A DNA stretch of 64,000 bases from Tetrapyrgos nigripes (lineage: Eukaryota > Basidiomycota > Agaricomycetes > Agaricales > Campanellaceae): positions 62,001 through 126,000 of the forward strand of contig JAACJM010000011.1 of the NCBI GenBank assembly GCA_013368315.1, written 5' to 3'. The position numbers were made by a program, and so were the translations under genes. The notes beneath the pieces were generated by a model, which was given only the letters and a program-made list of their open reading frames with translations, did no database searches and was not told the origin of the DNA. Positions 36,937-48,629 of this stretch are shown here, piece by piece. Within the stretch, counting starts at the first letter, position 1, and each line of letters begins with the position of its first letter.

Positions 36937-38509
36937 CTAGTACACAGACTCAAGAACTCGAACAATTTTAGGGTAGTTAGGATCTTCAGAGTTTCCGGCA
37001 AGTTTGGGAATATCTTCACGAGGAACATGATACTCTGACATTGTAGACTTCAGCCCAAGGTCAACTATCAACCTGAAAGATTTCGACACGTCAGCTACAA
37101 ATGGTCCTTATACTTGAAAGTATAGGATCGGTTCACGCACTGCGCAATTAGCTCGGACAATTTCCGAATATCTCCTTCAACCGATCCAGTCGAAGGCTCT
37201 CGAAGGTAAAACAAGCAGTCAGCAAGACATTGTTTCATTTCGGGAGTGGCAATTTCCGCTTGAAGAGCGAGAACGGCTGGGAGAGTGATGCACTACGAGA
37301 GAGTAGGAGGTATCGTCAGAGCTCCCTAACTTCCATTAGAAATGCAAGTGATCCTCACCGACGTGATTCCATGACCAATGTTGTATGCAGCCCCGAGGCG
37401 ATGACCAAGAAGATGGCTGAGACCCAAGACTCTGCATGGATTTTCTTGTGAATGAGGATAGACAATAGACAAAGTCAAACTACGTACGTGAATTTATCCT
37501 GCTGCAAAGGCCACAGGCTCATCATGGCCGCAAGCTGGAGACGCTGCCGTACCTCTACATTCTGAGGCTCTGCCTTGGTGATGGGCAAATACTTGAAGAA
37601 ATCGGCAAGGGCAGCGTAGCAGAGCGGTTTGAGAAGCAATGGATAGAGGTTTCTTGTCAGGTTCTCTGTCATTCGCAGTCAGTCACATATAGCCCTCCAG
37701 CATGAGGACAGGTTAGACTCACCGACACAGTGATCAACAGCTCTGATTCCGGTCGAAAGCCTGGACAGGTAAGAGATAGAAGCAATGTAAGCAGTTGGGG
37801 GTTAATCACGCTTCAGACAGGCTTCAGAGATCTTACCACAGTCGTTCAGGTGTCGCAAGGGTCAAAGAAGCGTCGAGTACAACGCCTGCAGGGGTAAGTA
37901 ATGGGTCATTTACGCCTACTTTTACCCCTGCCTCATTCGTAAAACCTGCACCATACTGAGATATCAGAATGGTGAGCACTACCGGTCTACTATCTGTCAG
38001 ATGCTGTCGATGATACTCACGGTGTACTCTGCAGCTCCCAGAGTAGTGGGAATCGCAACCTGCACAGGAGGTTCAGATGTTCCTCTCTCCTTCCAAATCT
38101 TGTGCAAAATAGCCTTCGATGCATCGATAGGAGACCCTCCCCCGACCGACACTATGAAATCAGCGCCATAATCTTTAAATGCCTGCGCTCCATTGTTGAT
38201 ACCAGCGACAGGGACATGCTGATGAATATCGTGAAAAACGCCGCCAAAAGCGTTGTGTTCCTTGAGAATGTTTTCGATCCTCTCCACGACATCAGTCTAC
38301 CAGCCCATTTAGAGAAACTAATGCCAAATCCGCAGAAATTAAGACGGTCGGCGCACCTTGGTACGTAGCGTGTTTCCGGTTACTATCAGAGCCTTCTTCA
38401 CCTGAAGTATCTCGAGGAGTCTAGGTAACGCTGTGGATAGACATCCGGGACCGTAAAAGACCCTCTTCAGCGTAGGTGTGCATGCGTAGTCTCCGTACAG
38501 CGAGGACAT
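36937..38509 (-). CDS. Iron-containing alcohol dehydrogenase family, maleylacetate-reductase-like
   Basis: Group III metal-dependent dehydrogenase with NAD(P). Start MSSLYGDYACTPTLKRVFYG; the FYGPG turn is typical of maleylacetate reductases. The nucleotide-binding part has KKALIVTGNTLRTK and FIVSVGGGSPIDASKAI. AIPTTLGAAEYT follows, then GVNDPLLTPAGVVLDASLTL. The metal region includes STGIRAVDHCVE and HLLGHRLGAAYNIGHGITSC, giving the His ligands. The end reads RVLESVY, stop at 36937-36939. About 380 residues and seven or so introns. A perfect AGACGGCCGTCT palindrome lies at 38576-38587, about 67 bp upstream of the start codon, the tightest promoter-to-gene association in the window. Maleylacetate reductases act in hydroxyquinol and aromatic ring breakdown; here the substrate could instead be a pathway aldehyde or enoic acid. 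Confidence 0.92.
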
Positions 38510-39548
38510 GATCGATGGTGCAAATTTTCGAAGGGGTCGATATATATACTTGATGCCTTGCCAATTCTAGACATAAGACGGCCGTCTACTTACCCATGAC
38601 ATCTAGTATCTATCTATCTATCAATGGGCTCCACGAAGTCCAAGCTGCCCCATATTAAAAACGTAACCTCTGCTATTCTTGGGTACCAATTACTATCATC
38701 ATCAACACTACAAAAGACGACTGTTTGTTCCTGTCTGCCAAATGAAGATATATTCTGATTGGCCAGCGTACATCCGCCTGTTGCGTCATCGCTCTGCCTC
38801 GCTTAAGCAGCTGACAGAAAGGCCTCCTCCTGCTACTGCATTGCAAGCGAATGCTATAATAGAGCCAATGGCCACCACGGGAAGGAACAATGTGGTAAAT
38901 TGAGGCGTTCTTCGTAGCAACAATGCATACAGTTAAGTATCAACGGATAAGGAGAACTTCAGGTTTTGTTTCCACTCTCATTGCACTCTCAGCACTTCAG
39001 AACGCTGATCAAGAAAGGGGATACACTATAGCATGGTGGAGCGCTGACAGGAAGGAGAAGGACTGCTCAGTAGTCAATCTATCACTATGACTTCATTCAA
39101 TCTACTTGCAATCTACATCAGCCTTCAGGCTCCTGTATAGCTCAGGGACAGACCGGGTTAAGTACTTAGCTTTGGAACCATTGTGTCAACATTGTGTATC
39201 ATTGTATGAGCTTACTATTTAATTGGGTAGGTTCTGTAGGCATGAGAGAGAAGTCCAGATGAGGCTGGAAGAAGAGAGAGATCTCCCTCATTTTGAGAAT
39301 TCCTGACTTTACACGGGGCCTTGGAGCCGCCGACGAAGTTCGGCGGCGGGAGGCCTTTCTTTCGCAGTGTGGTACAGTGCAATCTTTACCTAGAAACTAA
39401 GGGCTCACTTTTGGTGCATGGCACTGGTTACTGCTATATTGCTGCTATAGGCTACTGAAAAAGCAAGAACGTGCGTAGCACGGGTAACTGGTAATTCAAT
39501 CCACATTTTTCTTCTATACAACTATCTATAATAACAAGTAAGGTATGC
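38510..39548. other. Fe-ADH promoter and gene-free spacer
   Basis: It contains the palindrome at 38576-38587, a short TATC repeat near 38607-38620, and a GC-rich hairpin-like stretch near 39325-39352 (GCCGCCGAC ... GTTCGGCGGC). No coding region was recognised between the Fe-ADH start and the P450-C stop. Confidence 0.5.
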
Positions 39549-41761
39549 CTATGCAGAAGAGATCTTTACTGGGATATTTGGGGCACTCTCTAACTCGCCG
39601 ATAACGAAAGGCTGGAGACTAGAACACATTTTGTGTCCAAGCACAGCTCCAGTATCTTCAAACTTCAAATTCTTGATGAACGTGTACAAGACAGCTTTGA
39701 GCTGGAAAATGCCTAGAATCCAATACAATTCAGTGCGCATCCAAGAACTGGGAAAGACAGACCCACCCAAACGGAATCCAACGCAATTACGGGGTCCTTC
39801 GCTGAAGGTGAGCGTGTTACCGTATCCGTGAGGAAGTAGTGATTGATTTGGAAGTGGTTCGAGCCATCGTTCTGGGCGGAAGGCCAGACCGTCACCCCAA
39901 ATAGCATCCAAGCGATTAATAGCGATGATAGGAAGTACGATGATCTGACCTCTCCTAATAGGTATTTCGGTGATGGTACGGCCGTCTGGAGTTGTGATAG
40001 GAGTCTGCAGAGGCAGAACATCATCTTTGGTCGCTACACGTTCCATGTATGGCAGGGCAGTGAACATACGCAGGCTGCAAGAATGTCAGTCGTAGTTGAG
40101 ACGTGATAGGTCCAATACTCACGCTTCTTTAGTGACAGCATCAAGATATGGGAGTTTGTTCGAAATTTCATCATAGGATGGTTCTCCGGGGAATTCGAGG
40201 GCTTCCTTGCGAAGTTTTTCCTGAATATCAGGTCTCTTGCCGAGCATCCAAAGCGTGTAGGCCAGTGTCTGCCCAGTGGTCTCATGTCCAGCCATCAAGA
40301 ACATAGTAATCTGATCCAGACCATTTCACGATCAACGTTAGAAAGAACGTACAAGGGCAGCAGACTTACATGGTCCATGAGTTCTTGCTTGGAAATGCGA
40401 CCTTGGCTAGTAGCTTTGACTACGTTATGGTCAATCAGATGTTGATGGAAATCAAGCAAAAATAAAGACGCTCACCGAGGAGAGACATCAAATCTTTACC
40501 CTTCGCTGTTGAGCCCATATCTTCGTTTGCACCTCGCTTGACAAGTTCCTGGGCGATACCTTGCTGAATGGTCGCCTTGACGGTGCTCTGGCCTCTGTTG
40601 GATTTGATTGGGATATAGTTCATCCAGGGGAAGCGGCGCAGTAAGACGAGGGCCTTTGAGAGGATGATGTCACTACTACTATCACAATCAAGGAAACGAT
40701 CACGTACCATGAAACCTCTGAATTGCATACCAATGTTCACCATACGGCGCCAAGCCTGCAGGATTGTCTGAGCATCGTCGTCGAGGCCGAGTTTGAAGTC
40801 ATGATCGAACGCGACACGACCAGTGATATCAAGACTAGAAAGGAATCGATACAATCTTGCGTCAGTAAGATTTGTAGATCATGGGTCGCGATACCCACGT
40901 TGTTCTGCCCGTCAGATCCATAGCATTGAATATCTTTTCACCGTCATTTGAGCTGATCGCCTTTTCGACGTGGGCTCGGGCCTTACATCCGGTATAAGAA
41001 TAGGTTTACTTTTCACAAAAATAGACCTACATCTTCGGCTGCTGCGTATATCTGAGGACTCATGGCTTTGATATTTTCCGGAGTAAGAGAAGGAGCGACC
41101 AAGCCGCGCATGCGCCTATGCTCCGATGCGCCTTCGACCCACCCAAGACTGCGCCCAAGTAAACGTTCAATTCTGGGTCGAACGACTTTGCTGTGGTCTA
41201 AGCGATCAAGAACACATAACCTCAGACAGAGAATCGAAGATTTGGAGGCAGAAAACATACGGTAGTCATAGATGTGGGTTTGGAGGATATGAGTGCAGGC
41301 CTTGGTATCCGCAACGACGAGCTTGACAAATGGAATTTGAGAGCAGATATACCCCGAGCTAAAAGTCGACTTACAACTTCGGGATGCTGGGTTGTTAAGA
41401 GTAAATGTTAGACTTGGGTGCCATCCGTACGAACAGTCCACTCACGAAGAATGCGCCTCTGATTTTGATCACAAATCCAAGCTGATTGAGCCATTTAGTG
41501 TATGAAACACCTACATCCTTCTCGAAAACTTCTTTGTCGTGTCCCCAGAACCATGAATACGAAGGCTAATACTTGGTTAGAAGGAAAACAAATAGCGGAC
41601 GATCAGAAGTTACGCACTGGCATAGGAATATCTGCCAATCCATCGCGCTGAATGAGTTTGAAGATTACAATGCCAACTACGACGGCAATGCAAGACGTGA
41701 TGAGCGAATGGTTTTCGTCTTTGAAATGAAGTGCTTGCTGCATGAGAGAGATCTTGTCCAT
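39549..41761 (-). CDS. Cytochrome P450 (P450-C)
   Basis: Haem monooxygenase of a different subclass from the other three. The start MDKISLMQQALHFKDENHS precedes a membrane anchor SLITSCIAVVVGIVIFKLI. Then come VGVSYTKWLNQLG and IERLLGRSLGWVEGASEHRR (helix C). The I-helix is MFLMAGHETTGQTLAYTLWM, the ExxR motif is VTKEALRMF, and the PERF-type motif is FRPERWLEPLP. The haem loop is TFSEGPRNCVGFRL, followed by an intron and IFQLKAVLYTFIKNL. The last residues are IPVKISSA. The TFSEGPRNCVG loop resembles families that hydroxylate fatty or terpenoid substrates. It has about twelve introns. It is divergent from P450-D with a 378-bp spacer carrying both shared elements. Confidence 0.93.
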
Positions 41762-42139
41762 GACGAGGGTATGTCAGACTTCAGGAGCTCCTGTCGCTAC
41801 TTAAGCTACATAGAAAGACTGCAAGGAGACCCAGGCCATGTCAAAGTCTCAAGGACACTCCAGTTGGGAGGAACGCGGCCGCGAGTGTTGCGATAGAAGG
41901 AAACAGCGGCAACTCCCGAGACCAAATTTGGACTCACCAGCTACGGCTGGGTCCTAGCCCGGGTAATGCCTTCCTCCTGCACCAGCACCATCCATCCCAA
42001 AATGTGATCAAGACGGCCGCCTATTACAATAATTTTGAGATGGGTAAACCACTTCAGTCCTTCAACTGTCATTCGAGGACTATATTGCTAGCAATGACTT
42101 CGCAATGACCAACTAGTTAGGACCCACTTTCTTCGCACC
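41762..42139. promoter_or_regulatory. Bidirectional P450-C/P450-D promoter with both shared elements
   Basis: It carries CGCGGCCGCG (41874-41883), GACGGCCGCC (42012-42021) and the 19-bp element in reverse (GGTCCTAGCCCGGGTAATG, 41950-41968). This is the same combination as the P450-A/B spacer. Regulation by a common factor is inferred. Confidence 0.6.
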
Positions 42140-44234
42140 ATGTCGAACATTTTCTACGATCCAATCCTGCTCGCAGCTAGCTTTGCAGCTCTTGCAGTGT
42201 CTTTTGTGGGTTTCCAGCAAATCAAGTGGCGTCAAAGAACCCGTGGCTATCCTCTACCACCCAACGGTCTTTCTACGCTCCCCTTTATAGGCAATCTGCA
42301 CCACCTTTCTCCGAAATCTCCCTGGCTGAAGTTGACAGAGTTCAAGAATCACTTTGGTAAGATATTTACTTATTCTCTATCAAAATTTGATGTACATAGC
42401 TGATCATTACCGTACAGGAAGTGATTTGCTCTACTTCCATGGCCTGGGTAACAGTGTAGTCGTCTTGAATACAATGGAGGCTATCACGGACCTTTTCGAC
42501 AAACGCGGAAACACGTATTCGCACCGACCGGTCTTCACTGTCGTGGGAGAACTCATGGCACTGGGTCAAAGCATGCCTCTGTTACCCTACGGCACGGAAT
42601 GGCGTGCCCATCGGAAGTTGGCTCATGTCGCCCTCAACCAGAATGCCGTGAAAGTCTATCACTCTGCTCAAGAAGACCTGGCCGTTCTACTAAGCAAAGC
42701 ACTCGTCGACAAACCAGAAAACTTCTTTTCTCATGTCAGGCTGTCAGTCCTTTCTCTTGTCAATTCGTCATATACTAACGCGGACTTATTCAATTAGGGC
42801 GGCTCAACGTATTGTGATGACAGTAACTTATGGACTGCCTGTTGAGACTGCCGATAACGAGGTATGTTGAATCTCTGGCGTCCATGGTATAAGTTGAACT
42901 GGTCTTTAGTACATCACCAAAGCGGAGGAGACTATGGAGATGATAGGGAAGGCTACTGTACCAGGCGCTTATCTTGCTGATATACTACCCTTTCGTAAGT
43001 TGGCTTTAATCCACATTGGTTGGGAAAGCTTATAATGACATTCACATACAGTGAAACACCTACCTTCATGGATTCCATTCCAGCGAGAAGCAGCTGAGGG
43101 CAAAGAGATGATTGATTCGTTCGTCACAAAACCTTATGAGCACGTTAAAAGAGAAATGGTAAGGCGGAGTTCTATCTGCGTCCCCTCACTGTTGACTCTT
43201 TGACGGTAGAACACGAATAATGCCAAGCCATCTCTTACAAGACACTTGCTGTCGATAGACCAAGAGGAAATGGAGAACTACGAGCATCGTGTAAAATGGA
43301 CCACCGGTGCAATGTACGGCGCTGGCGGTGAAACGGTTAGTTCCTCCTCGATTAAGTCTTCCTTTGGTTTGACTGAGCGACTTCAGACTTATTCGACCGT
43401 GTTGATCTTCATGATGCTGATGGCCATGCATCCTGATATACAAACCCGTATTCAAGCTGAAGTGGATGCAGTTGTTGGTTGCGATCGCCTTCCAGTCATT
43501 TCAGATCGCTCAGATATGCCTTACGTCGCCGCCGTTATCAAGGAAGTGATGCGCTGGCATCCTGTCTTGCCAATGAGTAAGTCTCCTGCCAGATGTACTT
43601 TTCGCTTGTCCATGAACACTACTTATACGTCTTGAAGGTATTGCAAGGCAGACTGCTAAGGACGACGTTTATAACGGATACTTCATTCCTGCCGGAACCA
43701 CCGTGATCCCTAATGTCTGGTAAAATGATCTCTTGATGTCTCTGTTGATCATTCATTTTCACACTTTTTTCAAGGGCTGTCTCCTTGGAGCCATGCGCAA
43801 AGTATGACCCAAAAAGTTTCAATCCAGATCGCTTCCTCGATCCCGAGGCGAAAGTGACGGATCCAACTACTTATGCATTTGGATTTGGCCGTCGGTATGT
43901 TGCTTTTTGGCCTTTCAAATATGCTTATCAGCTGAGCATTTACTATGTTTTAGTATTTGCCCGGGGAAGTTCTTGGCGGAGAACTCGTTGTTTGTACTGA
44001 TCTCCAACATCGCCTATGCATTCAACATATCTCCTCCCGTTAATGGGATCGTCGAGCCTAAATTCGGTGAAAACCTTGTGAGGTGCGTCGTCCGTGCTCT
44101 TCTCTACTTGAACTTGACCTGACTTGTGTGGTGAAATCTGCAGTTATCCAGAACCGTTTGATATTCAAATCAAACCTCGCTCCAAACAGAAGGTGGATTT
44201 AATCAATGCTCGTGTACAGCAATGTGTTGTGTAA
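42140..44234 (+). CDS. Cytochrome P450 (P450-D)
   Basis: P450 of the basidiomycete O-methylsterigmatocystin-oxidoreductase-like group. It starts [20 protein letters not shown] with an anchor, then the hinge [20 protein letters not shown]. Further blocks are [20 protein letters not shown] and [15 protein letters not shown] (helix C). The I-helix is [17 protein letters not shown] across an intron, the ExxR helix is [15 protein letters not shown], and the PERF region is [12 protein letters not shown]. The haem loop [18 protein letters not shown] is split by an intron. The C-terminus ends QQCVV. All blocks are present and in frame after splicing. The 3' third has been duplicated as a pseudogene at 47.68-48.23 kb. 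Confidence 0.93.
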
Positions 44235-44534
44235 TAAGGCTTTCGTTTGTAGTAGAGATTTTGACATACATCCTTGACTTCGAGAAAAAGCTTTGTATTA
44301 AGTACTTGCACAAATACCTTCCTCAGCCTGTGCTAGCCTTTTCCCAATGGATATATTACACTTCCACTGTTACGAGGCGAAGAATGAGGCTGAGTTCTTT
44401 ACACTCGGTTCTGGCCATGTCTATTCGCTTATTATTAAGCTAGCCTGCTAGCTTGAGTCTGCCTAGGGGAGACTAATTCGGTCCCGATTTTCCCCGCCCG
44501 TCCCATTCCGAAGTCCTTTGTGCGGCTTGATCGA

Positions 44535-44645
44535 ATTGTCCGTTTCGTTTCGTTTCGTTTCGTTTCGTTTCGTTTCGTTTCGTTTTGTTTTGTTTTGTTT
44601 TGTTTTGGTTTCAGTTTCAGTTTCAGTTTCGGTTTCGGTTTCGTT
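44535..44645. repeat. Pentanucleotide microsatellite
   Basis: A run of CGTTT units changes into TTTTG units and then into TTTCAG/TTTCGG-type hexanucleotides. It lies about 300 bp past P450-D, at the left edge of the gene-poor block. Confidence 0.9.
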
Positions 44646-45057
44646 TCTATCTAGAATTCCTGCCTAATGAAGCAGCAAATATTCAGCGTAGGGTGACTGA
44701 TCAATAGAGCTCACCAAATAGAGTGCTGAGTAGAAAGCTAGTAGAGCTTAGATGAGAGTTGCTTGTAAAGCAGATAGAACTGGATATTGTTCTGTAGTAT
44801 CTACAATTTTACAGAGAGCTTTTATACTAGATAAAGAGCATATAATTACTAATATCTACATTGTCCATGGACATACCTAGAGACTAAGAGGATATTGCCA
44901 TTGGCCATATTGCTATCTACAGAGATATCACTACATAGTAGAAGATAAGAGTAATGTCCAGAGAATGTCCTGGAGGACTAGCATACTTATAGCTACGTAG
45001 AAGTTTCATAATAACTCCATATAGAGTCATAGTTACTATACATGGAAGGTATATATT

Positions 45058-45814
45058 AGAGAGCTTGTGCAGAGCCACCAGAAGCCACATGTGGCTTAGT
45101 AAGCGTGCACAGAGCAGTTGGCTCGAAGTTGTGTGCGCAACCCAAACGCAGCCATATATCGCTCCTCAGTCCAACAACTGCTATTCCTTCTCTTCTATCC
45201 TCATTTTGCATCACGACCAAGACCTCAGGTAACTAGTCATGCAGCCCCAAGCACCATGGTACTCTAGGACACGTCAGGAGTATGGCAGGAACATTTGGCA
45301 GCTTTCATTAGGATACGCAGGTGTGTATGCTGCTTTCTGCATACTTTTTGGGTCTAAATTTGATTTAGGGCTGCCTAGAATGGTCCAGTCTCCTGCATAT
45401 CTGAGCTGGCTCCAAAAATGATGCCATTATCCATGCCCCCTCACCACCCTGCACTTTCTCTCCACATATCCTCACCTGCTGCTCTCCTCTTTTTATCAGA
45501 CATACTGTCTGACCCCAGCATCCTTTCCAGTTCATCTGTTTGTTGAGAAAAGTTTGTCATTCCTCTCACAAGCTCTCATAGTTCATATATGTCAAATCTC
45601 TGTTGCGCTAGTTTTTGTACATCATATCCTGGTTTTTTTGTGCTCAGACTATTCCTGGATGCTCCCTCCATTACTTCCTATGCTTGTTTCTCATGTACTC
45701 ACTGTAGGTACCTCAATATACGCTTTGCAGCTTGCGCACACGATTTTGAGCCATCCGCTCTGCGCACGCTTACTAAGCCACACATGGCTTCTGGTGGCTC
45801 TGCGCAAGCTCTCT
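45058..45814. mobile_element. Non-autonomous DNA element with 83-bp terminal inverted repeats
   Basis: Left end 45058-45140 (starting AGAGAGCTTGTGCAGAGCC) matches the reverse complement of 45732-45814 with only a few mismatches. The interior of about 590 bp has only a 60-codon frame (45239-45421), so no transposase is encoded. I could not identify a clear target-site duplication. It resembles a MITE or an internally deleted DNA transposon. Confidence 0.75.
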
Positions 45815-47683
45815 GTTTCAACACTGCCACTTTGTGTGCTGGAATATCAGACAATAAGTATACCCTATGAACCCTGGCCGTATCCTCATGGGTTCTTGTG
45901 CCGGTATATCCTATCCATGAATTATTGCTGACAATCACCTTAGATTCTTCTTCTTCCGTGACCGAGGATGAACACTAGAAAAATGTCCCCAGAATCACTA
46001 CTCAGATACAACTCAAATGTCTCTGAGATATAGTGCATCAGGCTCCAATTTAGCCTTGATACCAGACTGACAATACACATACTGTATATGTAGCTCCAAT
46101 TCATTTCCCATCGCGCCATCAGAACCATTAGAACTTAGTTATAACACATCTTTTGCAAGCCAGGGTTTCTTTACACCATGATAATTTTCTATATTTTATT
46201 AGAATTCCTCCAATGCATGGCATCTGCTCCCATTGCACTTTGTGCAAGGTATGAGTATGATACAACCAAGATACAACATCGATATAATACAGCGTGATAT
46301 ATTCTTACTGCTTGATACGTTTGCCATCATGGGTTACGTTTTCCACTATCAAACCATATTTCTTCAAGTTGTCTTGCAGTGCAAGCAAGATTTGGGTTAT
46401 ACATTGGCCACCTTGCGCTATATCCCCGATATGGTGGACTGGACAGCGTGAAAGAGATTGTCAATGAAGCACAGGATATTACATACAGGAGCTTATTCTG
46501 GGGACATTTTGCCGGTGAATAGGGTGAATTGCAACAGATGGAAATGACATTGCAAACTCTACATGGATCATCCTGGTCAACCATTCACAGTCATGACCCT
46601 TACAGTTCCATGCATAATCCAAGCATGGAATACTATGGCCAGCATCATATTCCATTAAGCATGACTGTGGATGTTCAACCATACTTCAGCAAATTTCGTG
46701 ATGTGGTTACTGATCATTACCCAAAAGCTACAGACTCTAGTAAGCTCCTGCTTTCTCGCATCTAATGATTGACTGAACGATTAATTATCAGTCCCAATTT
46801 ACGATGGTCGTCTGAGGAAAAGCAGCTGCAATAAAGGTTTTCAATGTACCCCTGAGGATTGGAAAGTCATATCATCTCTTCCATTGTATATGTAAGAGAT
46901 TCCAGCCAGCAGCATATGTTCTGTTGGATATACAACAGGTTACTAACTTACTACACTGGTAGTGGTGAGGCTATGCGGGCATTGAATGTGAAATTTGCAG
47001 TTCTGTTATCAGACCCGGTGAAGAAAGAAAAAACAAAGTAGTTTGGTAGTCTTATTCACATGTCCTTGTATTCTCTTAACAGTGGATATGTAGTAAAGAA
47101 GTCAAATAGAAGATAATGTGTACTTTATCATTCCTGCACCCCCTGGCCTCATACTCGCCACGCCACAGCGCTGGCTCACATCCCTTTCATCCAAAAGGTC
47201 GAGCGCTAATCCAGCCTCTTCCAGTGATTGGTTCTGTTCCAAATTTCTCCTGGTGCTTCTTAGAGTATCAAAGAATGCCCAAAACTAAGGGTTGTAAAAA
47301 GCACTCTGTCGGACTTGACGACGACGTTAAATAGGAATGTTTTTGAGCAAATCGGCGCATTACAGTGTGATTGTACGCCACACGTCTTCTGATTGGCTGG
47401 TGGCTTCTCGCTCCTCGATCTCCTCTCTTAATTAAAAATTGCGGCTCTCGATAGCGGCGTAGGTGGACACTGACATAAGAGGTACTGATCTTCTATAGAG
47501 TCCTGGGGAAGCAAGCGTAATTTATCTGTGAACACTGTAGCTATCATGTAATATCTTGTACTACATAGTAGATTACGCTTGCGAAGCTTCCCAGACCCAG
47601 TGCATCATATCTTGGTCCAAAGCCGGTAATAAACAACTCATTCCTCCTCCTCCTCCAACGGATAGCCAGATAATATATCAGAT
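45815..47683. other. Gene-poor region, unassigned short frames
   Basis: Short ORFs (for example 46529-46765, with SSMHNPSMEYYGQHHIPL) hint at decayed coding sequence, possibly from a mobile element, but no family could be named. No promoter element of the cluster was found. Confidence 0.45.
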
Positions 47684-48231
47684 GGATCTCTTGATGTCTC
47701 TCCTGATCATTCATTTTCACACTCTTTCTAGTAAGGGCCATCTCCTTGGAGGAGGAGGAGAAGGAGGAGCCATGCGCAAAGTATGACCGGAAAGGTTTCA
47801 ATCCAGATCACTTCCTCGATCCCGAGGCGAAGCACTTATGTTAGTATTTGCCTGGGGAAGTTCTTGGAAGTTGGCGGAGAACTCGTTGTTTGTACTGATC
47901 TCTAACATCACCTATGCATTCAACATATCTCCCATACCGAGCCAAAATTCAGGGAAACCTTGTGAGATGCGCTGCCTGTGCTTCTCTACTTGAATTTTGA
48001 CCTGACTCGTGTGGTGAATTCTGCAGTTATCCAGAACCATTTGATAGTCAGATCAGAAGGTGGATTTAATCAATACTCGTGTACAGCAGTGTGTTGTGAT
48101 AAGACTTTCATTTGTACTAGAGATTTTGACGTACATCCTTGACTTCGAGAAAAAGCTTTGCATTAAGTACTTGCACAAATTGTCAAATACCTTCCTCAGC
48201 ATACGACCCAATTCTGTGCTGGTCGTCGGTA
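47684..48231 (+). pseudogene. P450-D 3' fragment
   Basis: Nucleotide similarity to 43728-44332 of P450-D, covering the PERF exon (SFNPDRF counterpart), the last exons and about 100 bp past the stop. The region corresponding to FGFGRR is deleted, a GAG-rich insertion sits at about 47749-47770, and several indels break the frame. It cannot encode a P450. Retained intron borders show a DNA-level duplication rather than retroposition. Confidence 0.88.
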
Positions 48232-48500
48232 GCCTTTTGCAACTTTTGTGATGTAATGACTTTCTCTGCAACAACATTAGCAAACTTGGAATCGGCAATT
48301 TGATACTTATCAGCATCTTTATTCGTCTCGAAGACTTCGTGAGAGTTGTGATGCAGACAGAGGTTGACACAATCCTCGAGCCGAACCCGGAGTAAAGAGA
48401 GAACACAGTCTCTTCCACTTTTTCCCATGTCTTTTGTATAATAGAGGGAGAGAAACCTTTGTTGTCGTCAGAAGAACACTGCAGAACGTAGCACCGCAAA

Positions 48501-48629
48501 CGGCAATGCATATTTGGAGCATGGAAAAATCTAAACTTAAATGACGGATTTTACTCAGCCCCGGGAATACTCCATATGGAATATCGGCCTCAAATTGGTC
48601 CCATATGGAGTTCCAAATATGCATTGCCG
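48501..48629. repeat. Perfect 18-bp inverted repeat, possible hairpin/MITE
   Basis: CGGCAATGCATATTTGGA at 48501-48518 is matched exactly by its reverse complement at 48612-48629. An inner inverted pair (ACTCCATATGG / CCATATGGAGT) lies between them. The predicted stem-loop has no coding content. Confidence 0.7.

Noticed and set aside
39125..39200. tRNA-like phrase TATAGCTCAGGG
   Set aside because: Only the D-arm-like sequence is present; no matching acceptor stem, anticodon arm or T-loop could be found.
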